NCBI GenBank assembly: GCA_022703295.1
Contig: JAKLDX010000078.1
Span: 1-5,734, forward strand
Reading direction: 5' to 3'
DNA length: 5,734 bases
Source: Candidatus Omnitrophota bacterium
GTDB lineage: Bacteria; Omnitrophota; Gorgyraeia; 2-01-FULL-45-10
The notes under the pieces were generated by a model that ran no database searches, was not told the origin of the DNA, and was given only the letters and a program-made list of their open reading frames with translations. Of the stretch, positions 1 to 5,734 are shown in pieces. The position numbers were made by a program, and so were the translations under genes. Positions within the stretch are counted from its first letter, which is position 1, and every line of letters starts with the position of its first letter.

Positions 1-314
1 ACTATATTCTCGTAGATGGAAAGCGGGAAAGGATTCGGACGCTGAAATACCATCCCCACTTTTTTGCGCAGCGCAACAAGATCCGTCCTGGGATTAAGTA
101 TATTCGCATCATCTATAAGGATCTCGCCTTCCGTACGCACGCCTTCTATGAGGTCGTTCATCCGGTTAAACGTACGAAGAAGCGTCGATTTACCGCATCC
201 GGAAGGACCTATAATAGCCGTGATCTTATTCGACTCAAAAGACGAGCTTATGTTTTTGAGGGCATGGAAGCTCCCGTACCAAAGATTAAGATTTTTTGCG
301 TTTACTTTTTCCAT
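1..314 (-). CDS. pstB: Phosphate ABC transporter ATPase PstB, canonical copy (3' end outside window)
   Basis: This is the N-terminal part of PstB, the cytoplasmic ATPase that drives phosphate import through PstC/PstA. It was read directly from the minus strand, and about 104 residues are visible before the window edge. They start MEKVNAKNLNLWYG and include Walker A GPSGCGKST (residues 36-44), the PstB-typical LLRTFNRMNDL just after it, and an intact Q-loop VGMVFQRPNPFPLSIYENI with Gln at residue 91. The start ATG (314-312) shares one base with the TAA of the preceding pstB-like gene (TAATG), so translation is probably coupled. A GGGG run lies about 12 bases upstream and is only a weak ribosome site. 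The signature, Walker B and H-loop lie outside the window. PstB is normally about 250-260 residues. Family assignment is secure; full integrity cannot be judged. Confidence 0.95.
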   Translation of the reverse strand, partial: MEKVNAKNLNLWYGSFHALKNISSSFESNKITAIIGPSGCGKSTLLRTFNRMNDLIEGVRTEGEILIDDANILNPRTDLVALRKKVGMVFQRPNPFPLSIYENI

Positions 315-1060
315 TATCCGAATTTTCCCCTAACGTAGCCGTCGGTCCGTTTATCACGCGGCGCGGTAAATATCCTGTCTGTCTTGTCGATTTCAATGAG
401 TTCGCCGCTCAGGAAGAAGGCGGTCCTGTCACCCACTCTTGCTGCCTGTTTAACGTTATTCGTGACCAGGACTATCGTATATTTCTTTTTCAATTCGACC
501 ATCGCGTCTTCGACCTTAGCGGTAGAGATCGGGTCAAGCCCCGAGCATGGTTCGTCGAAGAGTACTATTTCCGGCTCGACTGCCAGAGTCCTGGCGATGC
601 ACAGGCGCTGCTGCTGTCCGCCTGATAATTTGAAGGCCGATTCATCCAGCCTGTCTTTGACTTCTTCCCACAGATAGCCCTGCCTTAACGCTGATTCCAC
701 TTTCTCATTGAGCTTCTTTTTATTTTTGATACCGGTAACCCTGACGCCATAAGCCACGTTTTCGAATATGGAAAGCGGCAGTGGCAAGGGCAACGCAAAT
801 ACCATTCCTATTTTACGCCGTAACAGTTCTACGTCGAAGGCGTATATGTCCTTTCTTTCCAGTTCTACTTTTCCCGATATCTTATAATTTGCGCTCAGAT
901 CATTCAGCCGATTAAGCGTCCTTAAAAAAGTTGTCTTGCCACTATTAGAAGGCCCTATCACACTCAATATCTCATTGGCCTGTATTTCCACATTCACCTG
1001 TTTTATAACATGGGCAGGCCCGAACCATATATTCAGATCGTGAGTCTCTAGCTTCACCAT
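314..1060 (-). CDS. pstB: PstB-like ATPase with degenerate Q-loop and H-loop
   Basis: This is a 248-residue PstB-family ATP-binding subunit lying between pstA and a second, canonical pstB. Intact motifs are Walker A GPSNSGKTT (36-44), signature LSGGQQQR (145-152), Walker B IVLFDEP (165-171, with Glu170), and D-loop SGLD (173-176). Two key positions differ from canonical PstB. The Q-loop reads MVFALPLPLPLSIFEN, with Ala89 where Gln is expected, and the switch region reads LVTNNVKQAARVGD, with Asn201 where the VTHN histidine is expected. An ATG at 1114 is possible, but it would add 18 residues lying entirely inside pstA. The ATG at 1060 has AGGAAG eight bases upstream and gives the normal PstB N-terminus, so I chose it. 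It overlaps pstA by 7 bases and meets the next gene in TAATG. The open frame and conserved fold argue against a pseudogene. It probably acts as the weak or regulatory half of a heterodimer; this is inference. Confidence 0.9.
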   Translation of the reverse strand: MVKLETHDLNIWFGPAHVIKQVNVEIQANEILSVIGPSNSGKTTFLRTLNRLNDLSANYKISGKVELERKDIYAFDVELLRRKIGMVFALPLPLPLSIFENVAYGVRVTGIKNKKKLNEKVESALRQGYLWEEVKDRLDESAFKLSGGQQQRLCIARTLAVEPEIVLFDEPCSGLDPISTAKVEDAMVELKKKYTIVLVTNNVKQAARVGDRTAFFLSGELIEIDKTDRIFTAPRDKRTDGYVRGKFG

Positions 1061-1902
1061 TTTTTCTTCTTCCTGAACTTTGACCGTATTATTACCGCTA
1101 TAAGGTTCATGCAAAGCACGAGCGCTAAAAGCACAAAAGCCGTACCGTAACGCACCTTTTCATTGACATTCGGCACCTGAGTTGAAATGACGTAAAGGTG
1201 GTACGGCAAGGCCATTACCTGATCGAATATGGAATCCGGCAGCTGCGGAAGATAGAAGGCTGCTACAGTAAACAGGATCGGCGCTGTCTCGCCAGCGGCG
1301 CGGCCCAGGCCCAGAATAGTCCCTGTTAAAATCCCCGGTATCGCATTAGGAAGAACGATATGTCTGATGGTCTGCCATTTGCTAGCCCCCAAAGAGAGGC
1401 TGACTTCCCTGAAAGAGTGCGGGACGCTTTCCAGCGCCTCGCGCGATGCAGTAATGATGACAGGCAGGATCATTATGCCCAAGGTAAGTGATCCCGAAAG
1501 AATGGACGCTCCAAATTTAAAAAATATAACGAAGAGCGCAAGGCCGAACAGGCCGTATACAACCGAAGGCACACCGGCAAGATTTACTATGGCAAGTCTT
1601 ATAAGCCGTGTCAGCGTATTATCTTTTGAGTACTCGCTTAAATATATAGCCGTAAGCAATCCTATCGGCAGCGCAAATATTATAGCCCCCGTTACCAGAT
1701 AAAGCGTTCCCACTATGGCAGGAAATATTCCTCCGGCACGCATCCCCTGCCTCGGGATATCTGAGAGGAACTGCCAATTAATAGCCGGCAGCCCTTTCTG
1801 TATAATAATGACAACGATAAGGCCAACCGGCACAACTATTAAAAGGGTCGCCAGCAATAAAAGAAAAAAAGCTATTTTTTGTGTTCTGTATGGGTTTCTC
1901 AT
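1054..1902 (-). CDS. pstA: Phosphate ABC transporter permease PstA
   Basis: This is the inner-membrane permease that pairs with PstC to form the phosphate channel. It has 282 residues, close to the usual PstA length. Hydrophobic segments lie at about residues 9-34, 60-88, 104-129, 133-151, 186-213 and 254-273, consistent with six membrane spans. The cytoplasmic EAA loop that docks the ATPase is at about 154-190 (EALESVPHSFREVSLSLGA, then KWQTIRHIVLP). The GRAAGETAP motif (200-208) is the conserved Arg/Glu region that I recall being tied to transport by mutagenesis in E. coli. The start ATG (1902-1900) shares a base with the TAA of pstC (TAATG). No Shine-Dalgarno-like purine run precedes it, so reinitiation by ribosomes leaving pstC is likely. 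The lysine-rich C-terminus (RKKKKW) doubles as the ribosome site for the next gene. Confidence 0.96.
   Translation of the reverse strand: MRNPYRTQKIAFFLLLLATLLIVVPVGLIVVIIIQKGLPAINWQFLSDIPRQGMRAGGIFPAIVGTLYLVTGAIIFALPIGLLTAIYLSEYSKDNTLTRLIRLAIVNLAGVPSVVYGLFGLALFVIFFKFGASILSGSLTLGIMILPVIITASREALESVPHSFREVSLSLGASKWQTIRHIVLPNAIPGILTGTILGLGRAAGETAPILFTVAAFYLPQLPDSIFDQVMALPYHLYVISTQVPNVNEKVRYGTAFVLLALVLCMNLIAVIIRSKFRKKKKW
1069..1074 (-). promoter_or_regulatory. Ribosome binding site of the pstB-like gene, inside the 3' end of pstA
   Basis: AGGAAG on the minus strand lies eight bases before the ATG at 1060. The same bases encode Arg-Lys of the lysine-rich PstA tail. It favours this start over the ATG at 1114. 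Confidence 0.75.
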
Positions 1903-2765
1903 TATTGTCGTTTGTGCAAAAATAGGTCCGCCGTTACGTTGATTGCAAAACTTATAACAAATAAAACGATTCCTATTGCGAATAGCGCGAAATAATGCTC
2001 ACTCCCCACGACCGCCTCACCCATTTCGGCTGCGATAGTGGCTGTTAGTGTCCGCACCGGCACAAAAATGCTGTGAGGGATAACGGCGGCATTTCCGGTT
2101 ATCATCATCACAGCCATAGTCTCGCCTATTACCCTTCCGATCCCGAGCATCACGGCGGCCAGTATGCCGCTTGACGCGGCCGGCAGCAGCACGCGCCATA
2201 TCGTCTGCCAATGCGTCGCGCCCAATGCCAGCGCGCCTTCTTTATATGTTTTCGGTACCGAATAGAAGGCATCCTCCGCGATCGATACGATCGTCGGCAT
2301 AGCCATGAACGCGAGCATTATCGCTCCGGATAGCGCCGTCAGGCCTGTCGGCAGATGAAAAACACTTTTAACCAGCGGAACGAGCGTTACCATCCCGATA
2401 AACCCCAGGACAACGCTCGGTATGGCCGCTAATAATTCTATTCCCGCCTTAAGTATCTCTTTTAATTTTTGAGGAGCTATCTCGGCTATATATATGGCAC
2501 ATCCTATGCCTATCGGTATTGATATTACCGCCGCACCTATCGTAACCAGAAGAGAGCCTAGTATCAGAGGAAGTATGCCTAATTGCGGCGGTTCGGAAAT
2601 GGGATACCAGCTTTTGCCGAAAAGAAATTTGAAAAATCCTACGGACTTGAAGACCTCGATCCCTTCCTTCAGCAAAAAAAGAAAGATCAGCGTTACGAAA
2701 AGTATTGAAGCAAGGCCGCAGAGAAGGATCAGCTTTTCTATGATGAATTCTTTTACCTTTCGCAC
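1902..2765 (-). CDS. pstC: Phosphate ABC transporter permease PstC
   Basis: This is the inner-membrane permease partner of PstA in the PstSCAB importer. It has 287 residues, normal for the family. Hydrophobic spans lie at about 9-33, 64-95, 108-133, 144-163, 198-222 and 257-281. The EAA loop is at about 164-200 (EDAFYSVPKTYKEGALALGA, then THWQTIWRVLLP), and the conserved GRVIGETMAV motif is at 210-219. The start is GTG (2765-2763), supported by GGGAG five bases upstream. The nearby ATG at 2767 is in another frame and stops after four codons. The gene starts 25 bases after pstS with no terminator-like hairpin between them, so it is almost certainly in the same transcript. The identity of the PstC and PstA copies rests on order and on motif differences (GRVIGETMA versus GRAAGETAP). 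Confidence 0.96.
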   Translation of the reverse strand: MRKVKEFIIEKLILLCGLASILFVTLIFLFLLKEGIEVFKSVGFFKFLFGKSWYPISEPPQLGILPLILGSLLVTIGAAVISIPIGIGCAIYIAEIAPQKLKEILKAGIELLAAIPSVVLGFIGMVTLVPLVKSVFHLPTGLTALSGAIMLAFMAMPTIVSIAEDAFYSVPKTYKEGALALGATHWQTIWRVLLPAASSGILAAVMLGIGRVIGETMAVMMITGNAAVIPHSIFVPVRTLTATIAAEMGEAVVGSEHYFALFAIGIVLFVISFAINVTADLFLHKRQ

Positions 2766-2770
2766 ATGAT

Positions 2771-2775
2771 CTCCC
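2771..2775 (-). promoter_or_regulatory. Ribosome binding site deciding the GTG start of pstC
   Basis: GGGAG on the minus strand lies five bases before the GTG at 2765. The out-of-frame ATG two bases earlier would be only three bases away, too close. Confidence 0.75.
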
Positions 2776-2790
2776 GTATTCTATAACAAC

Positions 2791-3645
2791 TTACTTTTTA
2801 ACCGGCACAAAGTCGGTGGCCAGTACTATACCCTGTCCTTCCCTGGAAAGCGTGAAATCTAAAAATTTCTTGGTGAGCCCTTCCGGCGTACCGTTTGTAT
2901 AAAGAAAAAGCGGCCTGGATATGGGATACTTTCCATCAAGGACATTTTCTATTAAAGGTTTAATATATTCCGATTTTTCATCCTTCGCAACGGCTACAGG
3001 CTTTTGTTTGAGAGAAATATAACCCATGCCATAATATCCTATCGCGGCCGGGTTACCGGCAACTTCATCAGCAATCGCCTGCGAAGACGACAACATCAGC
3101 GCGGAAGGGGCAAATTCCTCTTTGGAGTTAGGATTGTTTTTCCTTATCACATGTTCTTTGAAATAAACATGAGTGCCGGAATTAACTTCTCTGGATAGTA
3201 TAACAATTTTTTCATCCTTCCCGCCAATCTCCTTCCAGTTCATGATCCTGCCTGTGAAAATCGCAGCAAGCTGGTCAACTGTCAGTTTATCGATGAGATT
3301 CGAAGGGTTCACGACGACTGCCAGCCCGTCAAGCGCAACCTTTATTTCATTCGGATCTATGCCTTTCTGTTTGGCGAGAGCGATCTCTTTCTCCTTGATG
3401 CTCCTTGAGCTCATCGCGATGTTGCAGGTCCCGCTGATAAGACTCGAAAATCCTGTTCCGGAACCTCCGCCTGTAACAGCAATCAATTCACCCGGGCTAT
3501 TTTCCATATACTTCTCGGCCCAGGCCTGCGCAAGGTTGACCATGGTATCAGACCCCTTAACCTGTATCGAGTTTTCGTTTTTTGCCGCAAAAGCAGATGC
3601 TGATATCACAAATGCAAGTAAGATCAATAATCCTTTTTTAAACAT
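2791..3645 (-). CDS. pstS: Periplasmic phosphate-binding protein PstS
   Basis: This is the high-affinity phosphate receptor that delivers phosphate to PstC/PstA. It has 284 residues from the ATG at 3645, chosen because AAGGAG sits six bases upstream and because it gives a clean signal peptide: MFKK, then a hydrophobic core, with likely signal peptidase I cleavage after SAFA (residue 20). An upstream ATG at 3681 would place 12 charged residues before the signal and lies inside the promoter region. Binding-fold motifs are KGSDTM (30-35), GGGSGTGF (59-66), MSSR (78-81), DGLAVVVNPSN (106-116), SREVNSGTH (151-159) and NPAAIGYYGMGYI (198-210), all typical of PstS/PBP-like solute-binding proteins. 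There is no lipobox cysteine, so the mature protein should be soluble in the periplasm. It is the first gene of the pst unit, behind its own predicted Pho box. Confidence 0.96.
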   Translation of the reverse strand: MFKKGLLILLAFVISASAFAAKNENSIQVKGSDTMVNLAQAWAEKYMENSPGELIAVTGGGSGTGFSSLISGTCNIAMSSRSIKEKEIALAKQKGIDPNEIKVALDGLAVVVNPSNLIDKLTVDQLAAIFTGRIMNWKEIGGKDEKIVILSREVNSGTHVYFKEHVIRKNNPNSKEEFAPSALMLSSSQAIADEVAGNPAAIGYYGMGYISLKQKPVAVAKDEKSEYIKPLIENVLDGKYPISRPLFLYTNGTPEGLTKKFLDFTLSREGQGIVLATDFVPVKK

Positions 3646-3651
3646 CTCTTT

Positions 3652-3657
3652 CTCCTT
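3652..3657 (-). promoter_or_regulatory. Ribosome binding site of pstS
   Basis: The minus strand reads AAGGAG, then six bases, then ATG at 3645. This near-perfect Shine-Dalgarno decides the pstS start over the upstream in-frame ATG at 3681. Confidence 0.9.
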
Positions 3658-3667
3658 TTCTTTTAAA

Positions 3668-3721
3668 ATTATACCACCCATATGTTACGGTAATATTATA
3701 TAGATGTTAAATCCGTGTAAA
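3668..3721 (-). promoter_or_regulatory. Predicted Pho box and -10 of the pstS operon
   Basis: On the minus strand, hexamers TTTACA (3721-3716), TTAACA (3710-3705), ATAATA (3699-3694, weak) and GTAACA (3688-3683) begin exactly 11 bases apart. Nine bases after the last one is a consensus TATAAT (3673-3668), preceded by TGG, which makes an extended -10. The layout matches direct-repeat PhoP boxes of Bacillus (TTAACA-like, 11-bp period) and the similar repeats of cyanobacterial Pho promoters, where the regulator replaces a -35 element. The inferred start of transcription is near 3661, leaving a leader of about 16 bases. A second TATAAT (3700-3695), 15 bases after TTTACA, could be an alternative or basal promoter. 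This is prediction from pattern only. Confidence 0.75.
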
Positions 3722-3724
3722 ATC

Positions 3725-4390
3725 TTAAAACGCTATTTTGATTTTCGTGCCGAGAACATTGGCGTCGGTCCACTTGCTGCCCTTTATCCTGTTACTTTTA
3801 AGCAGATAATAGATATCAGTCTTTACGTATTTTGTTAAAATAAATTCCATTCCTGAAAAAAATCTGTTTTCATTATATCCGGTACCGTTTGAAGATACGA
3901 ATATTTCGTCTGAAATATACGGTGAGCATGTTATCCCCTTGAAATCTACCGGTAACTTTAACGTAGCCTTATTCCGATAACGGATAGAGTCATCCTTATA
4001 TCTGAAATGGCGGTATTCGAGGCGGTTGCGGTCATCGAGTTTAAATTTCCAAAGGTCGAACTTAAAAGTGGCATTTGCAATAGGCATGTCTTCTTCCATC
4101 CATTTACGCTTAACCTTTTCATATACCAGACGGTAGCCAAGGCCTATATCGAGCATCTTATCGAAACCGTAAACAAACCCCCATTCATAGTGTTGATAAT
4201 AGAACTCGCTCGCGTTCTCGCCGAAACGGAACTCCTGCTCCATGGAAAGCTTCACGCCTTTAGCGATTCTAATATCTTCATAATCTGTATTCCAAATCTG
4301 AAAATCGCCTTTATCGTATCCGTAGACCGGAAAGGCTGCTTCCACTAAAAACAATGTCAAGACTATCGGTATAACTATTTTTTTGTGCAC
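3725..4390 (-). CDS. Predicted outer-membrane beta-barrel protein, DUF2490-like
   Basis: This is a 221-residue exported protein of unknown function. It begins with a signal peptide (MHKK, hydrophobic core to about residue 21, likely cleavage after VYG at 24). The mature part alternates charged/polar and aromatic residues in short strands, for example GLGYRLVYEKV, NRLEYRHFRY and SIRYRNKATLKL, and ends in IKIAF. A terminal phenylalanine after alternating residues is the usual recognition signal for outer-membrane barrel assembly. The overall pattern recalls DUF2490, a family of small predicted barrels; I assign this from memory of the pattern. The start is GTG (4390-4388), backed by AAGGAGG five bases upstream. 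It sits between phoR and pstS with its own Pho-box-like promoter, so a role in the phosphate-starvation response, perhaps solute passage across the outer membrane, is plausible but unproven. No terminator separates it from pstS. Confidence 0.8.
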   Translation of the reverse strand: MHKKIVIPIVLTLFLVEAAFPVYGYDKGDFQIWNTDYEDIRIAKGVKLSMEQEFRFGENASEFYYQHYEWGFVYGFDKMLDIGLGYRLVYEKVKRKWMEEDMPIANATFKFDLWKFKLDDRNRLEYRHFRYKDDSIRYRNKATLKLPVDFKGITCSPYISDEIFVSSNGTGYNENRFFSGMEFILTKYVKTDIYYLLKSNRIKGSKWTDANVLGTKIKIAF

Positions 4391-4395
4391 ACCTT

Positions 4396-4402
4396 CCTCC
4401 TT
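4396..4402 (-). promoter_or_regulatory. Ribosome binding site of the barrel protein
   Basis: AAGGAGG on the minus strand lies five bases before the GTG at 4390. This full-consensus site makes the GTG start convincing and suggests strong translation. Confidence 0.88.
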
Positions 4403-4434
4403 TTAAATTTGTGAGCCATTTATCTTACGGAGAA

Positions 4435-4488
4435 AGTATATATTATCCACATTAAATACTCTTCAAGAAGAGGTTAAATATAAGTAAA
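4435..4488 (-). promoter_or_regulatory. Predicted Pho box and -10 of the barrel-protein gene
   Basis: On the minus strand, TTTACT (4488-4483), TTAACC (4477-4472), TTGAAG (4466-4461) and TTAATG (4455-4450) begin exactly 11 bases apart. Nine bases later is TATACT (4440-4435), a good -10. The four-repeat, 11-bp, 9-bp geometry is identical to that upstream of pstS. All four hexamers keep the leading TT and share an A at the fourth position. The predicted transcript start is near 4428, giving a leader of about 37 bases. The region is AT-rich, so single hexamer matches mean little; the shared phase is the argument. Confidence 0.68.
4459..4472. repeat. Short inverted repeat between phoR and the barrel gene
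   Basis: CTCTTC and GAAGAG are perfect 6-base arms around a 2-base centre, overlapping the second and third repeats of the Pho-box-like element. As RNA it would form at best a 5-bp stem with a 4-base loop and has no T run immediately after, so it is a poor terminator. It may be an operator half-site pair or chance. Confidence 0.4.
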
Positions 4489-4509
4489 GTTTTAAAAGGA
4501 TGGTCGTGT

Positions 4510-5734
4510 CTATTTATTAGGAAGAGTAAACCAAAATTTGGAGCCGAGGCCCTCGGAACTCTGGACGCCGACCTCTCCGCCGTGAAGTTCTACTATATGC
4601 TTAACTATGGAAAGACCCAATCCTGTTCCGCCGAGTTCGCGCGAACGTGCCTTGTCGACCCTGTAAAATCTTTCGAAAATACGCGGAATATCTTTTTCCG
4701 GAATGCCTACACCCGAATCTTCAATGAGTATTTTCATTTTTGCACCGGCATCTTCATTGAGGATCCTTATAGTGCCTTTCTCTCTGTTAAATTTTATCGC
4801 ATTATCAATAAAGTTTGTAAGCACCTGAACTATCCTGTTTTTGTCAGCGCTTATGGAAATATTATGAGGTATCTCGTCCGATATCTTTATATTCTTTTTC
4901 TTTAACTGGCTACCGAACCCCAGGATAACTTCTTCTACCTGCTGCCGCAGGTTAAAAACGGACTTTTTGAGGATTATATCTTTAGATTCCAGATACGAAA
5001 GGGAAAGCAGGTCATTTACAAGGTTATTGAGCCGTTCGGCGTGGTCATACACTATTTTAAGGAATTCGTGGCTATTCTCTTTTTCATCCAGCGCTCCGTC
5101 AAGAAGCGTTTCAACAAAACCTTTGATGGAAGTAAGGGGAGTCTTTAATTCATGCGAAACGTTGGCAATAAAATCACTGCGAACGGTCTCCAGCCTGCGT
5201 ATCTCGGTTATATCATGTATAACTACAAGACAGCCGGATATATTTTTATTATCAAAAATGGGGACGGCATTAACCTGAAATATCTTCTGCACCGGCAGGA
5301 CAAGGCTTATCTCGGATGAGACACCCGAACCGGCATGCAATACTTCCTCGATGATCCCCGATATTTCATGATTTCTGACGGCCTCCAGAAAATGCTTGCC
5401 TTCTACGTCCTTTCTTTTGATATCAAATATTTTTTCTATGGTGGGGTTTATAGAGGCTATGCGCCCGGACTTATCGACCACGATTATCCCTTCGATCATG
5501 CTGCTAAAAATTGCCCCAAGCTGCTGATTATGCTCGCCGACCTCCCCGATCTTGGTCTCTATATCCTGCGCCATCTTATTCAGCGTAGAGGCCAGCTGAC
5601 CTATTTCATCCTGCGAGGTGCAGACTATCCTTCGGCTGAAATCGCCTTCGGCGAATCTGCGGGAGACATCTATCATCCTGTTTATCGGCCTGATCGTCCT
5701 CTCCGCCAGTATATACCCCAGCAATAAAGCGAAG
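4510..5734 (-). CDS. phoR: PhoR-type sensor histidine kinase (5' end outside window)
   Basis: This is a membrane-bound kinase of the phosphate two-component system, running off the window edge. The frame is open to the last base, and the TTG at 5724 is an internal leucine codon, not the start. Numbering from that codon, the visible parts are: the end of a membrane helix (FALLLGYIL); a HAMP linker (about 5-60, RTIRPINRM and DEIGQL); a PAS domain (about 66-175); the HisKA H-box VSHELKTPLTSIKGF with phospho-acceptor His191 and the ExxT phosphatase motif; and the HATPase domain with N-box NFIDNAIKFN (304-313), G1 DSGVGIP (336-342), FERF (351-353 region) and GGTGLGLS (365-372). All catalytic residues are present. 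The H-box sequence is the one typical of PhoR, and the pst genes next door support the name. HAMP plus PAS resembles the Bacillus-type PhoR. Its response regulator is not in the window. Confidence 0.92.
   Translation of the reverse strand, partial: FALLLGYILAERTIRPINRMIDVSRRFAEGDFSRRIVCTSQDEIGQLASTLNKMAQDIETKIGEVGEHNQQLGAIFSSMIEGIIVVDKSGRIASINPTIEKIFDIKRKDVEGKHFLEAVRNHEISGIIEEVLHAGSGVSSEISLVLPVQKIFQVNAVPIFDNKNISGCLVVIHDITEIRRLETVRSDFIANVSHELKTPLTSIKGFVETLLDGALDEKENSHEFLKIVYDHAERLNNLVNDLLSLSYLESKDIILKKSVFNLRQQVEEVILGFGSQLKKKNIKISDEIPHNISISADKNRIVQVLTNFIDNAIKFNREKGTIRILNEDAGAKMKILIEDSGVGIPEKDIPRIFERFYRVDKARSRELGGTGLGLSIVKHIVELHGGEVGVQSSEGLGSKFWFTLPNK

Noticed and set aside
296..625. 109-codon plus-strand open frame
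   Set aside because: It lies wholly opposite pstB/pstB-like coding sequence, has no ribosome site or recognisable domain, and the minus-strand frame is clearly the conserved gene.
314..1060. pstB-like gene as a pseudogene
   Set aside because: The frame is uninterrupted and of normal length, Walker A, signature and Walker B are preserved, and both junctions with neighbours are intact.
1061..1114. 18-residue N-terminal extension of the pstB-like protein
   Set aside because: The extension lies inside pstA, has no family counterpart, and the ATG at 1060 has a well-placed ribosome site.
2017..2211. 64-codon minus-strand frame inside pstC
   Set aside because: It is an out-of-frame, low-complexity basic peptide within a well-conserved permease gene.
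3173..3703. 176-codon plus-strand open frame opposite pstS
   Set aside because: It is an antisense shadow of PstS codons and runs through the predicted promoter. The protein shows no family resemblance.
3646..3724. Riboswitch or structured leader before pstS
   Set aside because: The predicted leader is only about 16 bases, and no extended pairing is visible in the 79-base gap.
4459..4509. Intrinsic terminator after phoR
   Set aside because: The only hairpin has a very short, AT-rich stem with no adjacent T run, so termination cannot be supported.
5335..5727. 130-codon plus-strand open frame opposite phoR
   Set aside because: It is a shadow of the HAMP/PAS coding region, with no start signal and no domain.

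Overview
The window holds one phosphate-starvation module, with every gene on the minus strand. In transcription order (high to low coordinates) it contains: the 3' part of a PhoR-type sensor kinase (4510-5734, cut by the window edge); a small predicted outer-membrane beta-barrel protein resembling DUF2490 (3725-4390); and the phosphate ABC transporter pstS (2791-3645), pstC (1902-2765), pstA (1054-1902), a diverged pstB paralogue (314-1060) and a canonical pstB (1-314, cut by the other edge). No tRNA, rRNA, CRISPR array, insertion sequence or gene-free stretch over about 120 bases was seen. Long plus-strand ORFs are shadows of these genes.

The genes fit one circuit. PhoR senses phosphate status and would phosphorylate a response regulator, which is not in the window. 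PstS captures periplasmic phosphate, PstC/PstA form the membrane channel, and the two PstB-type ATPases power it. Upstream of both pstS and the barrel gene I find the same arrangement: four TTAACA-like hexamers in exact 11-bp phase, with the last one ending 9 bp before a -10-like hexamer. This resembles the direct-repeat boxes bound by PhoP/PhoB-family regulators, so both units are probably phosphate-regulated. From pstC to the end the genes are packed tightly: 25 bp between pstS and pstC, TAATG stop/start overlaps at pstC-pstA and at pstB-like-pstB, and a 7-bp overlap at pstA-pstB-like.

The most notable point is the tandem pair of ATPase genes. The first lacks the Q-loop glutamine (Ala instead) and the H-loop histidine (Asn instead) but keeps Walker A, the signature motif and Walker B. 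The second is ordinary as far as it can be read. This suggests an asymmetric heterodimeric PstB pair rather than the usual homodimer.

The organism is a bacterium, probably with an outer membrane, because the barrel-like protein has a signal peptide and ends in phenylalanine. The kinase architecture (membrane segment, HAMP, PAS, HisKA, HATPase) and the box type are closer to Bacillus or cyanobacterial Pho systems than to E. coli. A lineage such as Omnitrophota or another uncultivated diderm phylum would fit, but this is a weak guess from overall style and not a demonstrated placement.
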